From the NCBI GenBank assembly GCA_949358305.1, contig OX442316.1:3906001-3970000 (forward strand): a stretch of DNA of 64,000 nt, in the 5' to 3' direction. This DNA comes from Strigamia acuminata. Lineage: Eukaryota; Arthropoda; Chilopoda; Geophilomorpha; Linotaeniidae. The notes under the pieces are model-generated. The model was not told the origin of the DNA. It saw nothing but the letters and a program-made list of their open reading frames with translations, and did not search any database. Each line of letters begins with the position of its first letter. Within the stretch, counting starts at the first letter, position 1. Of this stretch, positions 23,801 through 34,253 are shown one piece after another. The position numbers were made by a program, and so were the translations under genes.

Positions 23801-26800
23801 ATTTATCCACTGTTACCGGTAAGCTTCACTTTATATCGGCATGCCGATATAGGCTTGTAAATGAAGCAGGGCTGGACTGAGTACAAATTTAGTATCGGGA
23901 AATCTAGATGGGTCGGGCGGCCCGACTCGGGCCACATGGACAGGCGACGGTGGGCCAGGGACAGTCCACGGTGGGGCCCGTCACTAGGCCACTGGGAAAT
24001 TCCGAATAGCCGCCGGGCCAATCCAGCAATGAACTGAAGTTTCCAAAAGTTGGTAATTTCATGTAGACCGGCGTGCCGCTTAAAGCCGGGTAATAGAGTA
24101 AAACAATCAATTGCAACCTTGAAGGGGATTTTTGTGGTCAGAGTGTGTCCGTGATAAATCAGAGGCATCCCATCATCTCCATCCCAGCAGTCGAGCTCCA
24201 CACATCTGCACCCGGTAAGCAGCACTTGACTGTACAATTCGACCGACGATTCTCCCTTCAATTGATGCCCTGTCAAGTAGGTGTTGTGAGACGATGCTAT
24301 GTAATAGTGTGATAAAGGATGATCCATCTGTAAAAAGCAAGTGTGGCTTAGTTGATTTGCTAGAAAAGAGTTGTTAAATCCATATTACATCATCAACTGG
24401 TGGAGCCATTTCTCTAGTGAATGCATAATTGTCTTTGTCCATGAGATATTGAGCAAATCCCTCGAAGGAAAGACACGGTTGACTTCGGAGCAGGGGATCA
24501 GGTTCGTGTCTCTTAATGAGGGCTTTGACAGCAGATTCAGTGAGTTGCTCGCCTTGGTGTGTAGAGAGGAAGTGGCGGAAGTCGTCGAGCGAGATAGTTT
24601 CACTTGCTGTCGTGTCTAGGCCGGCACAGTTCGCCACTATGCTGGCCACGGCAATCGCATCGCAGATCTTGCGCCGGTGGCTTTCCGCCGCACTCTCCGC
24701 TTTCATTCTTGTTAGTAAGCCTAGTGGGTGCAAACAAAATTTAGCTCATCGTGTTGCCTCGGTTTAGCGAGCCCCAGCCTTCAATTGGTACAGTTCTCGA
24801 AACAGCAATACAAGAAACTCTATGCTCCCGGTCTGTGCAGGCAGTTAAAATGCTTCGAAAATGCTTGAAATTGTGTACATGTATGTATTTATTTGTAACG
24901 GCAGACCCATCTATGGACAAACTTTTTATAATGAATTGCAAGGGACCCGAAAAATCGATTTGTTATATCGAAATTTTTAACATGGTGTTCTATGGCCAGC
25001 CAACCAAATCAGCCATTTTTAGGTATTCGTTATATCGATAATTCGTTATATCGCGATTCGTTATAAAGAGTTTCGACTGTATTAGGTTTAGCAATATTAA
25101 AGCTAGTAAATTAGCCCTAATTCTGATATAACAACGAAGTGTCTATGGGAATTGTGTGCGCAGTTTGAATTTAGCATCAGATATCGGGAAATACAGCATT
25201 GCAGTGAAACCAGACCAATTAAAGCAGAAAAACACTGTACCATGATGTGCTTGCTTTGCATCATCACATTCAGGACTAGTGTCTGTAGTTAAATGGCTAT
25301 CCTTGGATAGTTCTTTTACGATTTTAGGTTGAGTAGCCATTTGTTCAAATAAATCCTTTAAATCTTTCCTCGTTCTTAAACTAAAGGCGCGAAATAAATC
25401 CAGAAAATCGATGAAATCCAACTGCGTGGCATGCGTGATTGATAATGCCCGGATGCCGTACGTGTCACCACTCATAGATACGCTGCTCGGTTTTCGATCT
25501 CTGTAAAACAAACGTTTGTAAACATTACTTTGCAACCGAACTCACCAACAATAAGTAGTAACCTAGGAGCATCCTTTTCGATGCTATCTATAGATGCGGC
25601 TAACTGAACAGTAAGTTTGGTATCTTCTTGGCTGGAGCGAACGCTTGGTGGTGTCATCAAAGTCTTGGGTGACTCTGGTTCATCACCGGGAATGGGTAAT
25701 TTAAAGAGAACTTCCTGCAACAAAAAAATAAATAAAATATAAACAAAGATTGGTGTTGCGGCAACATCTTTTTCTCGCACCTTGCCGCTTGCAGGTAATG
25801 CTGGTTGAGACTTTTTCTTACGAAACTTGGTCGTGTTCATCCCTAGACTGGAAGCCCTTTTGAAGCTCGACACGGCCGCTGCGTCAGGGGAAGCAGCTAC
25901 ACTACCTCCGGTACTTATCGGCCATTTGCGACCACCGAACGTCTACGGCAAATAACAAAATTTCCTCGTTATTCATTTATGTATGTATTACCCCGCCTTG
26001 GAATTATCTGGCACCCGGGTTGGATTCGTCAATTTAGGGCACGCTCTCCAAGACGGGGTAATATGAAATGGTCTAGGTCATCAGTGCTTCCCAAACTGTG
26101 CGCCATGGTGCCTCAGGGGCACCATGACCACCTAGAACAAGGTTTGGGCGCATAGTTGCCATCTTTTGGGAGTATAAAGGAAAAGCAAAATACAGACACT
26201 TATAGGTAGGGTTGTGCGGTTATTTTTTTGGCAAGTGCGGTGCGGTTTCCGTAAAAAACCTCAACGTACAAGGTATATCGCAAAACCGCATAACCGCAAA
26301 AAATTGCATAACCGCAAAAACCGTTTAGCTGCAAAAACCCAAAATTTCAAGAAAATAAACTCTAAAAACTCCAAAAATCAAGAAAATAAACCCTAAAAAC
26401 TCCAAAATTCAAGGAGAATAAAATAAAAATTGAATTTATTTTAAATAAAATAAAATAAAATTTGCAGATTTGCAGTTGTCTGCGTTTTTTTGTGGTATGT
26501 GGTTAATCGTGTTGCGGTTTTTTATAAAAACCACAGTGCGATTTTGGAAATAAAAAAATCGCGGTGCGATATATCGCACTCGTGAGCAACCCTACTTATA
26601 GGTAACATAAATAAATAAGGAAACTTCTAAGTAACAGACATAAAATAACTAATCTAGAATTAACTTGGTTAGACCACTGGTCTAGGTTACCTTAATAGCT
26701 TCTGCAGGCGTGGGACCCGAACATGCCCCATCTTCGTAATACAGTTGCAAATACTGTTCACGCAACCATTGAAGTCTCTGGTCGCTGAGCCGCTGTTGAC

Positions 26801-29800
26801 ATTTGAGCGAACGAACCACTTCCAGCAACCCATTGTACCACAACGAGGCAATGTGCATGGGTGCAATGAAATCCAGAACTCTGTTGTCCGATAGATTTGT
26901 TCCGAAAATCAAAGAGAAGATCCCTTCGGGTAAAACAACGCCTTCAATGCCCATTCGGCGCAATGCAGGAACAGCATCTACTTCGCTGCGGCCACGAATA
27001 ACTTCTTTTACGTAGGTTAGTTCCAAATAGCCTTCTTCCGAACCCAATGAAGCTACCTCGCCACTTGTGTACCTCAAAATGATGCCTGGTGAGACCCCTT
27101 GATCACTTTCCGTGCTTGAAAAGAAATCGGTCTGGGCTGCCGAGCGAAGACAATTCCAATTTGAACGCGTCCATGTGATCATGGAACAACTGCGCTCCAA
27201 TCGAAGGAAGACGAGGCTCAAACGCGAACTGTCGCTTTCCCAGTGGATCACTGTGGATCCGTGGTGCAATAGTTGAAGCATGTGTAAGTCAGGATGGTGT
27301 CCTAAAGGAATAAAACTAACTCCGTGCTCGCTTCCAATTGGTTGGATTGGGTGGTATAAATCGGGATCAACTTCGTATTCTGCATCACCATCTCCATGCA
27401 CTGGGAGGTCATATACGGAACTTGAAATTTACATTTTTAAATCATTTTTACTGCTTTAAAAATATTCAAATACTTGTTGCTTACTGGCATGGTTCTTTAA
27501 CTAGTTTCAATTCTGCCAAGTGTTGGTGATGATCGTGGAAAGTTTGAATCCGCTGGAGAACTTCAATAATTGCATCTAGTTTGCCTACATTTATTAATCC
27601 ACCTATACCAATTCTGGTCATAAAATGGTCTTCGCCATGAAAGTCCGATACAAACTATAGTAAAAAAAATAACAGATAGAACTATTTCCAACTGTACTTT
27701 GTTTCACAGTGGCTTAACTAGATTTCCAAAGGCCGACCTCTAGGTCTAAAATACAATAGAAAAGTTTCAACCCATGAAAATATATTCAAGATCAAGAGCC
27801 AGGAATAGCTCGTGTTTTGCCGTTGCATCAGCATAAAAAGAGTTGTCTTAATGTCTTCTGTCAAAACACAGCTTCTGCTTACTGCGGTAAGTTGCCAAAA
27901 ATAAGTTTTCATGGATACCAATCCAATAACTTGAGTTATATCAACTTACTTTGCACTGCCTGAAACTATACTCTTGTTGAACTCAAAACGCCCCCAAATT
28001 TCATTGGTCGAGCCATTTTACTGGTGTAGTGATCCAAAAAAATAGACCCAAACACCAGAATTGCATTACAATGTACAGTCACTGTAATCGATTGCCTAGG
28101 TAACGGCCAAAATTTCAAAATTATGTGCTTTCCAGACAAAGCAACCAATAAACAGAACAAACATGAGTTTTACATTTATATGTGCATAAAACTATATTTC
28201 ATAAATGGAAATAACATTTTTTAATAAGAAAAATCAAAATTATATTAACTTGAATGGTCATAACAATCACACAAAAAAATAAAAATCAAAACTACTTCTC
28301 CTAGTGGTAGTATACAGTCTGGAGTTAGTAGTAATGAGGCTAAACCAATGGAATTTGGGGGCCTTTTTGAGTTCAACAAGAGTATAGGTTTACACTTGTG
28401 TTCACACTAGACGCAACGCAAGAAAACTGACGCAACGCAAGCTGCTTGCCTCAAAAAATTCTTGACGTTGACGCCAATTCCTGCTTCAACTCCAAGTTGA
28501 AGTAAGCGACGTAATGCAAGGAAAGGTCTTGCCGCCAACCAATCACGATAGACTCCAGCTCTCGTCGATTCACGTCTGGTTCGCGAGACTTTGCCACATG
28601 GAAACAGGCCGCCATTTTCGGATTCTGGAACTAGTTCTAGAACTAAATCCAATTCCAGGTTTCATTGAAACCATCTGATTGGCCAGACGTAACATCAATT
28701 GTTTCACACGGGCCCTACAGTGTGAACAGACTCTGCGTTGCGTTTGACTAATTTTTCCTTGCGTTGCCCCTAGTGTGAACACAAGTGTGAACCTAGCTTA
28801 AAGCCGGCTTTAGTATACGGTAGTTAAACCACAATTGCTTTGATTAGTGAAATTACCTCAAGTTGTTGTTCGTTCGTGGGAGGCAAGACAATGATGCTCG
28901 GTGTACCCGATAGGATTGCTTGAAGTTGTCGAAGAAAATGGCCAAAAAATGGAACAACTTTGCAGTGAGGAATAGCAAGAGCACGCTCCAAAGCTGCTTC
29001 GTAGCGTGTGGGAGATTCAGGGTTTAATAGAATGTTGCTCAGAAGATCCATGACTGGGAGAGATTCTTCCTTCTCTTGCACCAACAACCAGAATGGTTTC
29101 AATTTTTCGGATTTAAGACCTGCCAAAAACTCAGTTGCACCGTTGAAATTTCCTTGATTCCAACATGACATGGTGACTCGTAGAATACAAGACACAACGG
29201 CTTTGCGGTCGTCGTGCGTTGGTTGAGAAATAATAGTGTGCGTCACCCATGAACTGACCTTTAATTAAACAATGTCAAGTTATGCTCTCAACTCGAAAAT
29301 ATTTTTTGATGGTACTTTGGATTCACCAAAATGTTGAAAATTGACAACAATTAATACAAATGGTCGAAAAGATTTATATTTACATGCATTTTTACACACA
29401 AAAAGTGCATTTTTACAAATAAAAGTGCATTTTTACGCACAAAAAGTGCAATTTTACGCACAAAAAGTACATTTTTACACATAAAACGTGCATTTTTATA
29501 CGTGTAATGTGCTTTTATTCAGTGAATCCAATGTGTGCAAAGTAGCAGAAAGTGCACTTACTTCATTGAATCTTTTGACTAAAACATGCAGTAGATTTCT
29601 CCCGGTCACGCCACTTAGATCGTGTGTAACATGCCTCACATAAGCCACAGGTCGCACTTGATAAAAGAGATTATATTCGGTCTCGGTAAGTCGTAAAGCA
29701 ATGTCTTCTGGAAAGTTTAGTAATTTATGAAAGGCCTCGAGTTCTTCTGCGTGTACAGCACTTCTGCCCGGAAATGGAGGCGGCAAAAGACGAGGTTTAC

Positions 29801-32800
29801 TAACTAGATTAGGAGCTAATCATTGGTTGGTGGGGAAATAAAAAGTATCAGATTTTAGCACACGAAAAAATACTAAATCGGTTCTCCTACATTTGGTTTG
29901 GAAACTATTCTCTTCTAGGAATTTGTTGTCGATTTCTTGCATAATTTCCCACAAGTCGCTGCTAATGCTCTTGAGGATGGACAAAGATGGGGTGACAAAA
30001 GACCACTTGGTGCCTCGAAATTCGAGTACTAGTCGGTCGTGCGATCGACCACCGCCTGCTCGCCATTGCTGCAGTTCGCTTGTCGGTTGACTTCGTGCAA
30101 GAAGACGCGTCTTGTTGTCCAGAAGAACGACTTTCTCCAAGCCGATTCCCAAGAAGCGAGTTGCCTGTCGTGTTTGAAAAGTTTTTTGAAAAATTGTGGT
30201 TTTCGAAATTGATTGGTCAGTACCTTTTTTTTGGTTCTTCCGCGTAATAATTCTTTCACTTGGTACATTTGACATCCAAATGCTGGCAGTCTATGACATG
30301 TTTGTACGTATAATTTCTTCAGTTGGGTTTCACTTTCGTAAACTGATGTGTGAAATAGTTTTCGTTTTTGTTCCTGTGAAAAAATAGTTTGATGAAAAGT
30401 TGGTCAGAGAAAGTGCAAAGTATTGCTTTTTATGATATATTGCAAACGTATAAATGTTGGTTTGCAATATTATCATTGAAAATCTCACTGCACAGACAGG
30501 TATTTGTCAAAAAATGAATGTTATTTTGTCCGAAAATGCATTCTTTTGTCCGAAAATGCATTCTTTTGTCTGAAAATGCATTCTTTTGTTTGAAAATGCA
30601 TTCTTTTGCCTGAAAATGCACTTTTTTGTTTGAAAATGAACTTTTTTGTTTGAAAATCCATTGTTTTTTGGCAGAATGTGAATTTTTTGTACATCTGAAG
30701 ATGCATTATTTTTGTCTGAAAATATTTTTTTTGTCTGAAAATGTTTTTTTTTGTGTCAAAATGCATTTTTTTTTGTTTCAAAATGCATATTTTTGTCTAA
30801 AAATGCATATTTTTGTCTAAAAATGCATATTTTTGTCTGAAAATGCATTGTTTCGTCTGAAAATGCATTGTTTCGTCCGAAAATGCATTCTTTTTTTTTC
30901 TTTTTTTAATTCATCAAAACTTACCTTGACCAATTTGACAATATTTTTGGAAGAATGATATGCTGGTGGTATGCACGATTCGATATGAAGACTCCAAGAT
31001 GCGGGATCTTTGGTCTTTTGCATACATTGGCGGAGAAAGCCTCTTCGCCAGGGAAATGGCACCGACGCCACGGCGCTGAGACCGCTCTTTGTGCACGTCC
31101 CGGCCCTAGAAACCACTGGTTGTGGACTGGTGATATCGTGCGCCATTAGGGCCACTTCATGAGTTGCCTCCTGTTTGTTAATACGTAAACATTCTTTGCT
31201 TTGCTGCCACGCCAATTAACAGCTCATTTACCTTGACGTCTTCTAAATGGTGCGAATGACTATTAGGTCCGGCAGATTTTCTTGAAAATTGATCGACTTG
31301 ACACGATTCCTCGATACGTAATTGTATTCCAGCCAACACGATGGCTTCGTCTTTAGCACAAGGCAATTTACCAGAAACAACAAGCTTCTGCAACTAAAAA
31401 GAATATTTCTTTTCAAGTGGAAGGAAGGAGGACGTGAATGAATGAATGGAGGGCTTTCATGCTTAGTTTCTGCTTTGCTCCCTTCTTTTGGAATGGGAAT
31501 TTCCGGCCAAACTTGAAATTTATTTTCTTTACCTGATAATACTGGTCGTCTATATTCTCTGGACTATTCTCATTGTTATTGTTTGATATGTCTTCGGCAC
31601 GTTCCTGCGTACAATTAAATAAGTGATGTCATTAAAGTGATTTCTCGAGTGACAAACTCGAGAGAAATTCAGAAAATAGTCTGGGACAAGGTCGTTAAAT
31701 CATTTAATTTGTTGACTCTGATAACATCAATTCGAGCAGAGGACAAGAAGCCAGTTTATGAATTCCTGCTAATAAGCAATTAACTCACGCCAGCATCCAC
31801 TAGATATCTCATTTTCTGCGTCCATTCTTCGTACATATCACCCAACGTTTCAATCCTATCCATAAATTCTCGCAAATCTCTCCGAACAGATGGAAAGGAT
31901 TCAAGATCGTTGCGACAAGTGAGAGCCCACATCTAAGTAAGAAAATGCAATCATAATTTCAATGTATTAAGCCTAGTTCACATGCATGCGTTAGCGCTCC
32001 AAAGCTGCTTCGTCCCCATGCGTTGTATGTATACAGGGCTGGACTGGGAACAAATTTAGTGCTGGGAAATCTGGATGTTTGGGCTACAATTAATAAAGTC
32101 GGGACAGGCCACAGCGGCCACAGGCCACCGGGAATATCCCGGTATCCCGCTGGGCCAGTTCAGCAGTGTGCATGTGAACTATACTCAAAACCACCACAAC
32201 GTTGACCTATTTCACTGGTGTAGTGGCACAAAAAAGTAGCCCAAAACACAAGAATTATAATCGAACTCCAGACATTGTGATCGATTACCAACATTGTCAA
32301 AGGTGATGCTTTGACACAGAACTACTTTTCCGCGTAGTAGAACACAGTACACAGTTAGGCGTAAACCGGCTGAAATAGGTCAACGTTGTGGTGGTTTTGA
32401 GTATAGGTTACTTCACCAATGCGTGTTGGCCGAAGCGCCTTGCGATTTCGTGCATTATAACGCATGACGCATTAAGTTGAAACAGAATCTATTATGCCAG
32501 GAGTGGAGTTACATCAATTGACATATATAGACAAAATAATCAAGCGTTATTCTGTGGAGGTTATTTCAACTTGATGCTTGCGCATTGAAGCGTTGAAGCT
32601 GATGCAACGACGCATGCATGTAAACTAGCCTTTATTGAATTGTAACTTACATGAAAGACCCTTAGCACTGCCGTGTGCACCTTTGGTACTTGGGATGCAT
32701 CTACAGACAACTGCGGAGTAAGCGGTGGCGGAATCACTGCATCTGCTCCCCACGGTGTTGTGGATTCCATTCGGTGAAAACTCGCCGAATGGGGCGGTGG

Positions 32801-33444
32801 AGGGGTCATGCATAAAGAACCTTCAAAAATCACTTTGGGCACTGAACGAGAACGGGGTCGATTAAATCGTGGGTCGCGGTCATCCGGAGCCGGTTCAAAA
32901 CGAGGTAGGTTTTGCAACTGACGTTGGAAGCTCATAATGTCTTCTTCGACACTTAACTCAGATGCCGATTTCGTCGGACCAATAGACGCGGTGGATTTCG
33001 ACTTTTTTCTGCGCAAGCTCGCGAATCGGGACGGCCTCTTCGACACCAGCTGCGGTGAAGGAGAGGCCTCGATGCTCACTTGTTTCGGCTCTTCTTCGTC
33101 CTCCACTTTCTTTTCTCCTTCGTCGATAACCACCCGAAGTTCGCCTTTTGTCGACTTGACGGAACTCGAGCGAAACACTCGCGATCCCTGCGACGGGATC
33201 GGCGGCATGTCCAATAATGTCAGATTCAATTTGCTACTTGCACCTGCTCGTTGAATGTCCACAATTTCATCGACGTCCACAGAACTTGCACGCGACACGG
33301 ACGTGGCCGAACCACGAGGTCCACGGCGGTACGACCGAGCGCCTAAGAAACAGTGCACCAATAAACGTAATATGATGACCGGATGAACTCCGGCAGGCAG
33401 TGTAGATAGGAAGACATGAAGAAACGTCGAAAAGTGTGTGTCGG
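17846..33444 (-). CDS. PLCE1: Phospholipase C epsilon, REM-FERM-CDC25-PH-EF-X-Y-C2-RA-RA part (exons 12-40)
   Basis: Hydrolyses PIP2 to IP3 and DAG and acts as a Ras/Rap exchange factor at membranes. Exons include 33444-32651, 31932-31789, 31604-31533, 31393-31232, 31203-30925, 30373-30224, 30164-29891 (rest of REM, then FERM-like: [29 protein letters not shown]); 29803-29562, 29258-28857, 27654-27485 (CDC25: [21 protein letters not shown]); 27420-26691 (PH); 25942-25781, 25714-25563, 25500-25241, 24720-24389 (EF hands); 24327-24118, 23585-23469, 23398-23240 ([32 protein letters not shown], both catalytic His present); 23174-23042 (acidic linker); 22477-22187, 22123-22016, 21906-about 21760, 21689-21411 ([14 protein letters not shown]); 20741-20583, 20517-20185 (C2); 19507-19199, 19138-18929, 18429-18220 (RA1, RA2); 18157-17846 (tail). 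The gene continues upstream into 42302-34254. Confidence 0.93.
19584..20072. mobile_element. MITE family 1, copy 1 (intron of PLC-epsilon)
   Basis: Inverted termini of about 28 bp beginning AGAGTTTGCGGGATGCAT. A second, highly similar copy lies at 38735-39230 in another intron of the same gene. It is non-coding, about 490 bp. Confidence 0.85.
20795..21390. mobile_element. Inverted-repeat element with nested TA-MITE
   Basis: Outer termini read TACAGTGAACTC at the left and GAGTTCACTGTA at the right. A TA-flanked MITE (21089-21315) sits inside it. It lies in the C2-domain intron of PLC-epsilon, and the right end abuts an exon border. The middle also contains a hAT-like start (CAGGGCTACTTAAAC) near 20876. 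Confidence 0.55.
21089..21315. mobile_element. TA-flanked MITE family 2, copy 1
   Basis: About 227 bp. Ends TATACTTAAAACCACCACAA and its reverse complement (TTGTGGTGGTTTTGAGTAT). Nearly identical to the copy at 32180-32405. Confidence 0.85.
25989..26063. repeat. Short hairpin element
   Basis: TTACCCCGCCTTGG pairs with CCAAGACGGGGTAA around a loop of about 45 bp. It is intronic, perhaps a deletion relic of a transposon. Confidence 0.45.
26207..26594. mobile_element. hAT MITE with perfect 8-bp target duplication
   Basis: Ends TAGGGTTG and CAACCCTA, flanked by CTTATAGG at 26199-26206 and 26595-26602. The interior is rich in GCGGTTTTT-like words. It is non-coding, 388 bp, in the intron between the PH and EF-hand exons of PLC-epsilon. 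Confidence 0.85.
27967..28386. mobile_element. TA-flanked MITE family 3
   Basis: Termini TATACTCTTGTTGAACTCAA and the reverse complement, extended through a CCCCCAAATT/AATTTGGGGG segment. It is about 420 bp, inside the CDC25-domain intron. Confidence 0.85.
28392..28789. mobile_element. Inverted-repeat element abutting the previous MITE
   Basis: Termini ACACTTGTGTTCACACTAG and CTAGTGTGAACACAAGTGT, followed inward by CGCAACGCAAG and its complement. It starts 5 bp after the neighbouring MITE ends. Confidence 0.8.
29385..29505. repeat. 20-bp minisatellite, about 6 units
   Basis: Tandem units of the form AAAAGTGCATTTTTACACAC in an intron of the CDC25 region. Confidence 0.7.
30525..30895. repeat. 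20-bp minisatellite, about 18 units
   Basis: Tandem units of the form TTCTTTTGTCCGAAAATGCA, lying wholly in the intron between the FERM-like exons (30374-30924). It opens Lys/Phe-rich spurious ORFs on both strands. Confidence 0.85.
31970..32631. mobile_element. Inverted-repeat element family 4, copy 1, with nested insertions
   Basis: Termini AGCCTAGTTCACATGCATGC and GCATGCATGTAAACTAGCCT. Inside lie a hAT-like fragment (CAGGGCTGGACTGGG near 32034) and a complete TA-MITE (32180-32405). It sits in the intron splitting the REM domain. Confidence 0.75.
32180..32405. mobile_element. TA-flanked MITE family 2, copy 2
   Basis: Ends TATACTCAAAACCACCACAA and its reverse complement; sister of 21089-21315. 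Confidence 0.88.
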
Positions 33445-33522
33445 CTAGTTAAAAAGGAAAAGAACAGTTAGTTGCTCACAAATGTGCACATAGTTCAAGT
33501 ATACACACAATTAAAACACTAA

Positions 33523-34229
33523 AGGCTAGTTCACATGCATGGTACAACGGTACAACGCATGGTAGTTCACATGGTCATTGTCGAGGATCATTGTTTTCAC
33601 AAACAAAATGGCGCCAACTTATGGTTATACATAGCAGCGCCGTATTGCCTAGCGAGATATTCTGGAAACTACCGTATTTTACCGATTAAGAGTTGCTCTT
33701 GAATAGTAGCCGCAGCTGAGACAATGGAAATACCGTATTTTTGCAAAAGTACGGTATTGTTCCCGTATTTTACCTCACGAAACTTGAACGTACACTTCGT
33801 TCGCGTCGTTCAGACTTCGTTTGTTACATCTAGGAAGATTAACCACAGGACTTCACATCCGCCATTTTTTTAAAATCTAAGTTGTCCCGTAGAAATCCGA
33901 AGAAGGAGCCATCTGTCCTTGCATTGTTAAAATTTTTTGCGGGCAAATGGCGGACAATTGACATCCCGCATTTACATTTTTGCTAGATGTGAAGTCCTGT
34001 GGTTAATCGTCCTAGGTTACATTAAACAAATATAACATACGAAAAAAACAAGATTGTAATTGCTGACAAAAATGGCAGTTTTGAATAAGAGCCGCGGCTC
34101 TTAATAGATAAAATACGGTACATTCATTTTTGCGTTGAAGTTGAAGTATTTCAACTCGTGCCTTATAATGCACGAAATCACAACACGCTTTGGCCAACAC
34201 GCTTTAACGCATGCATGTGAACAAGCCTT
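33523..34229. mobile_element. Inverted-repeat element family 4, copy 2
   Basis: Termini AGGCTAGTTCACATGCATGG and GCATGCATGTGAACAAGCCT. It occupies almost all of the intron between the micro-exon (ends 34254) and the exon starting at 33444, only one intron away from copy 1. Confidence 0.75.
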
Positions 34230-34253
34230 AACACACAAAAGTCTAAAATTTAC

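Noticed and set aside
30430-30820. Met-His-Phe repeat ORFs on both strands
   Set aside because: Intronic 20-bp minisatellite inside PLC-epsilon.
33343-33361. Start codon [10 protein letters not shown] as the beginning of a separate PLC-epsilon gene
   Set aside because: The frame is open upstream to a strong acceptor at 33444, and the upstream residues ([19 protein letters not shown]) continue a REM domain, so this is internal sequence.
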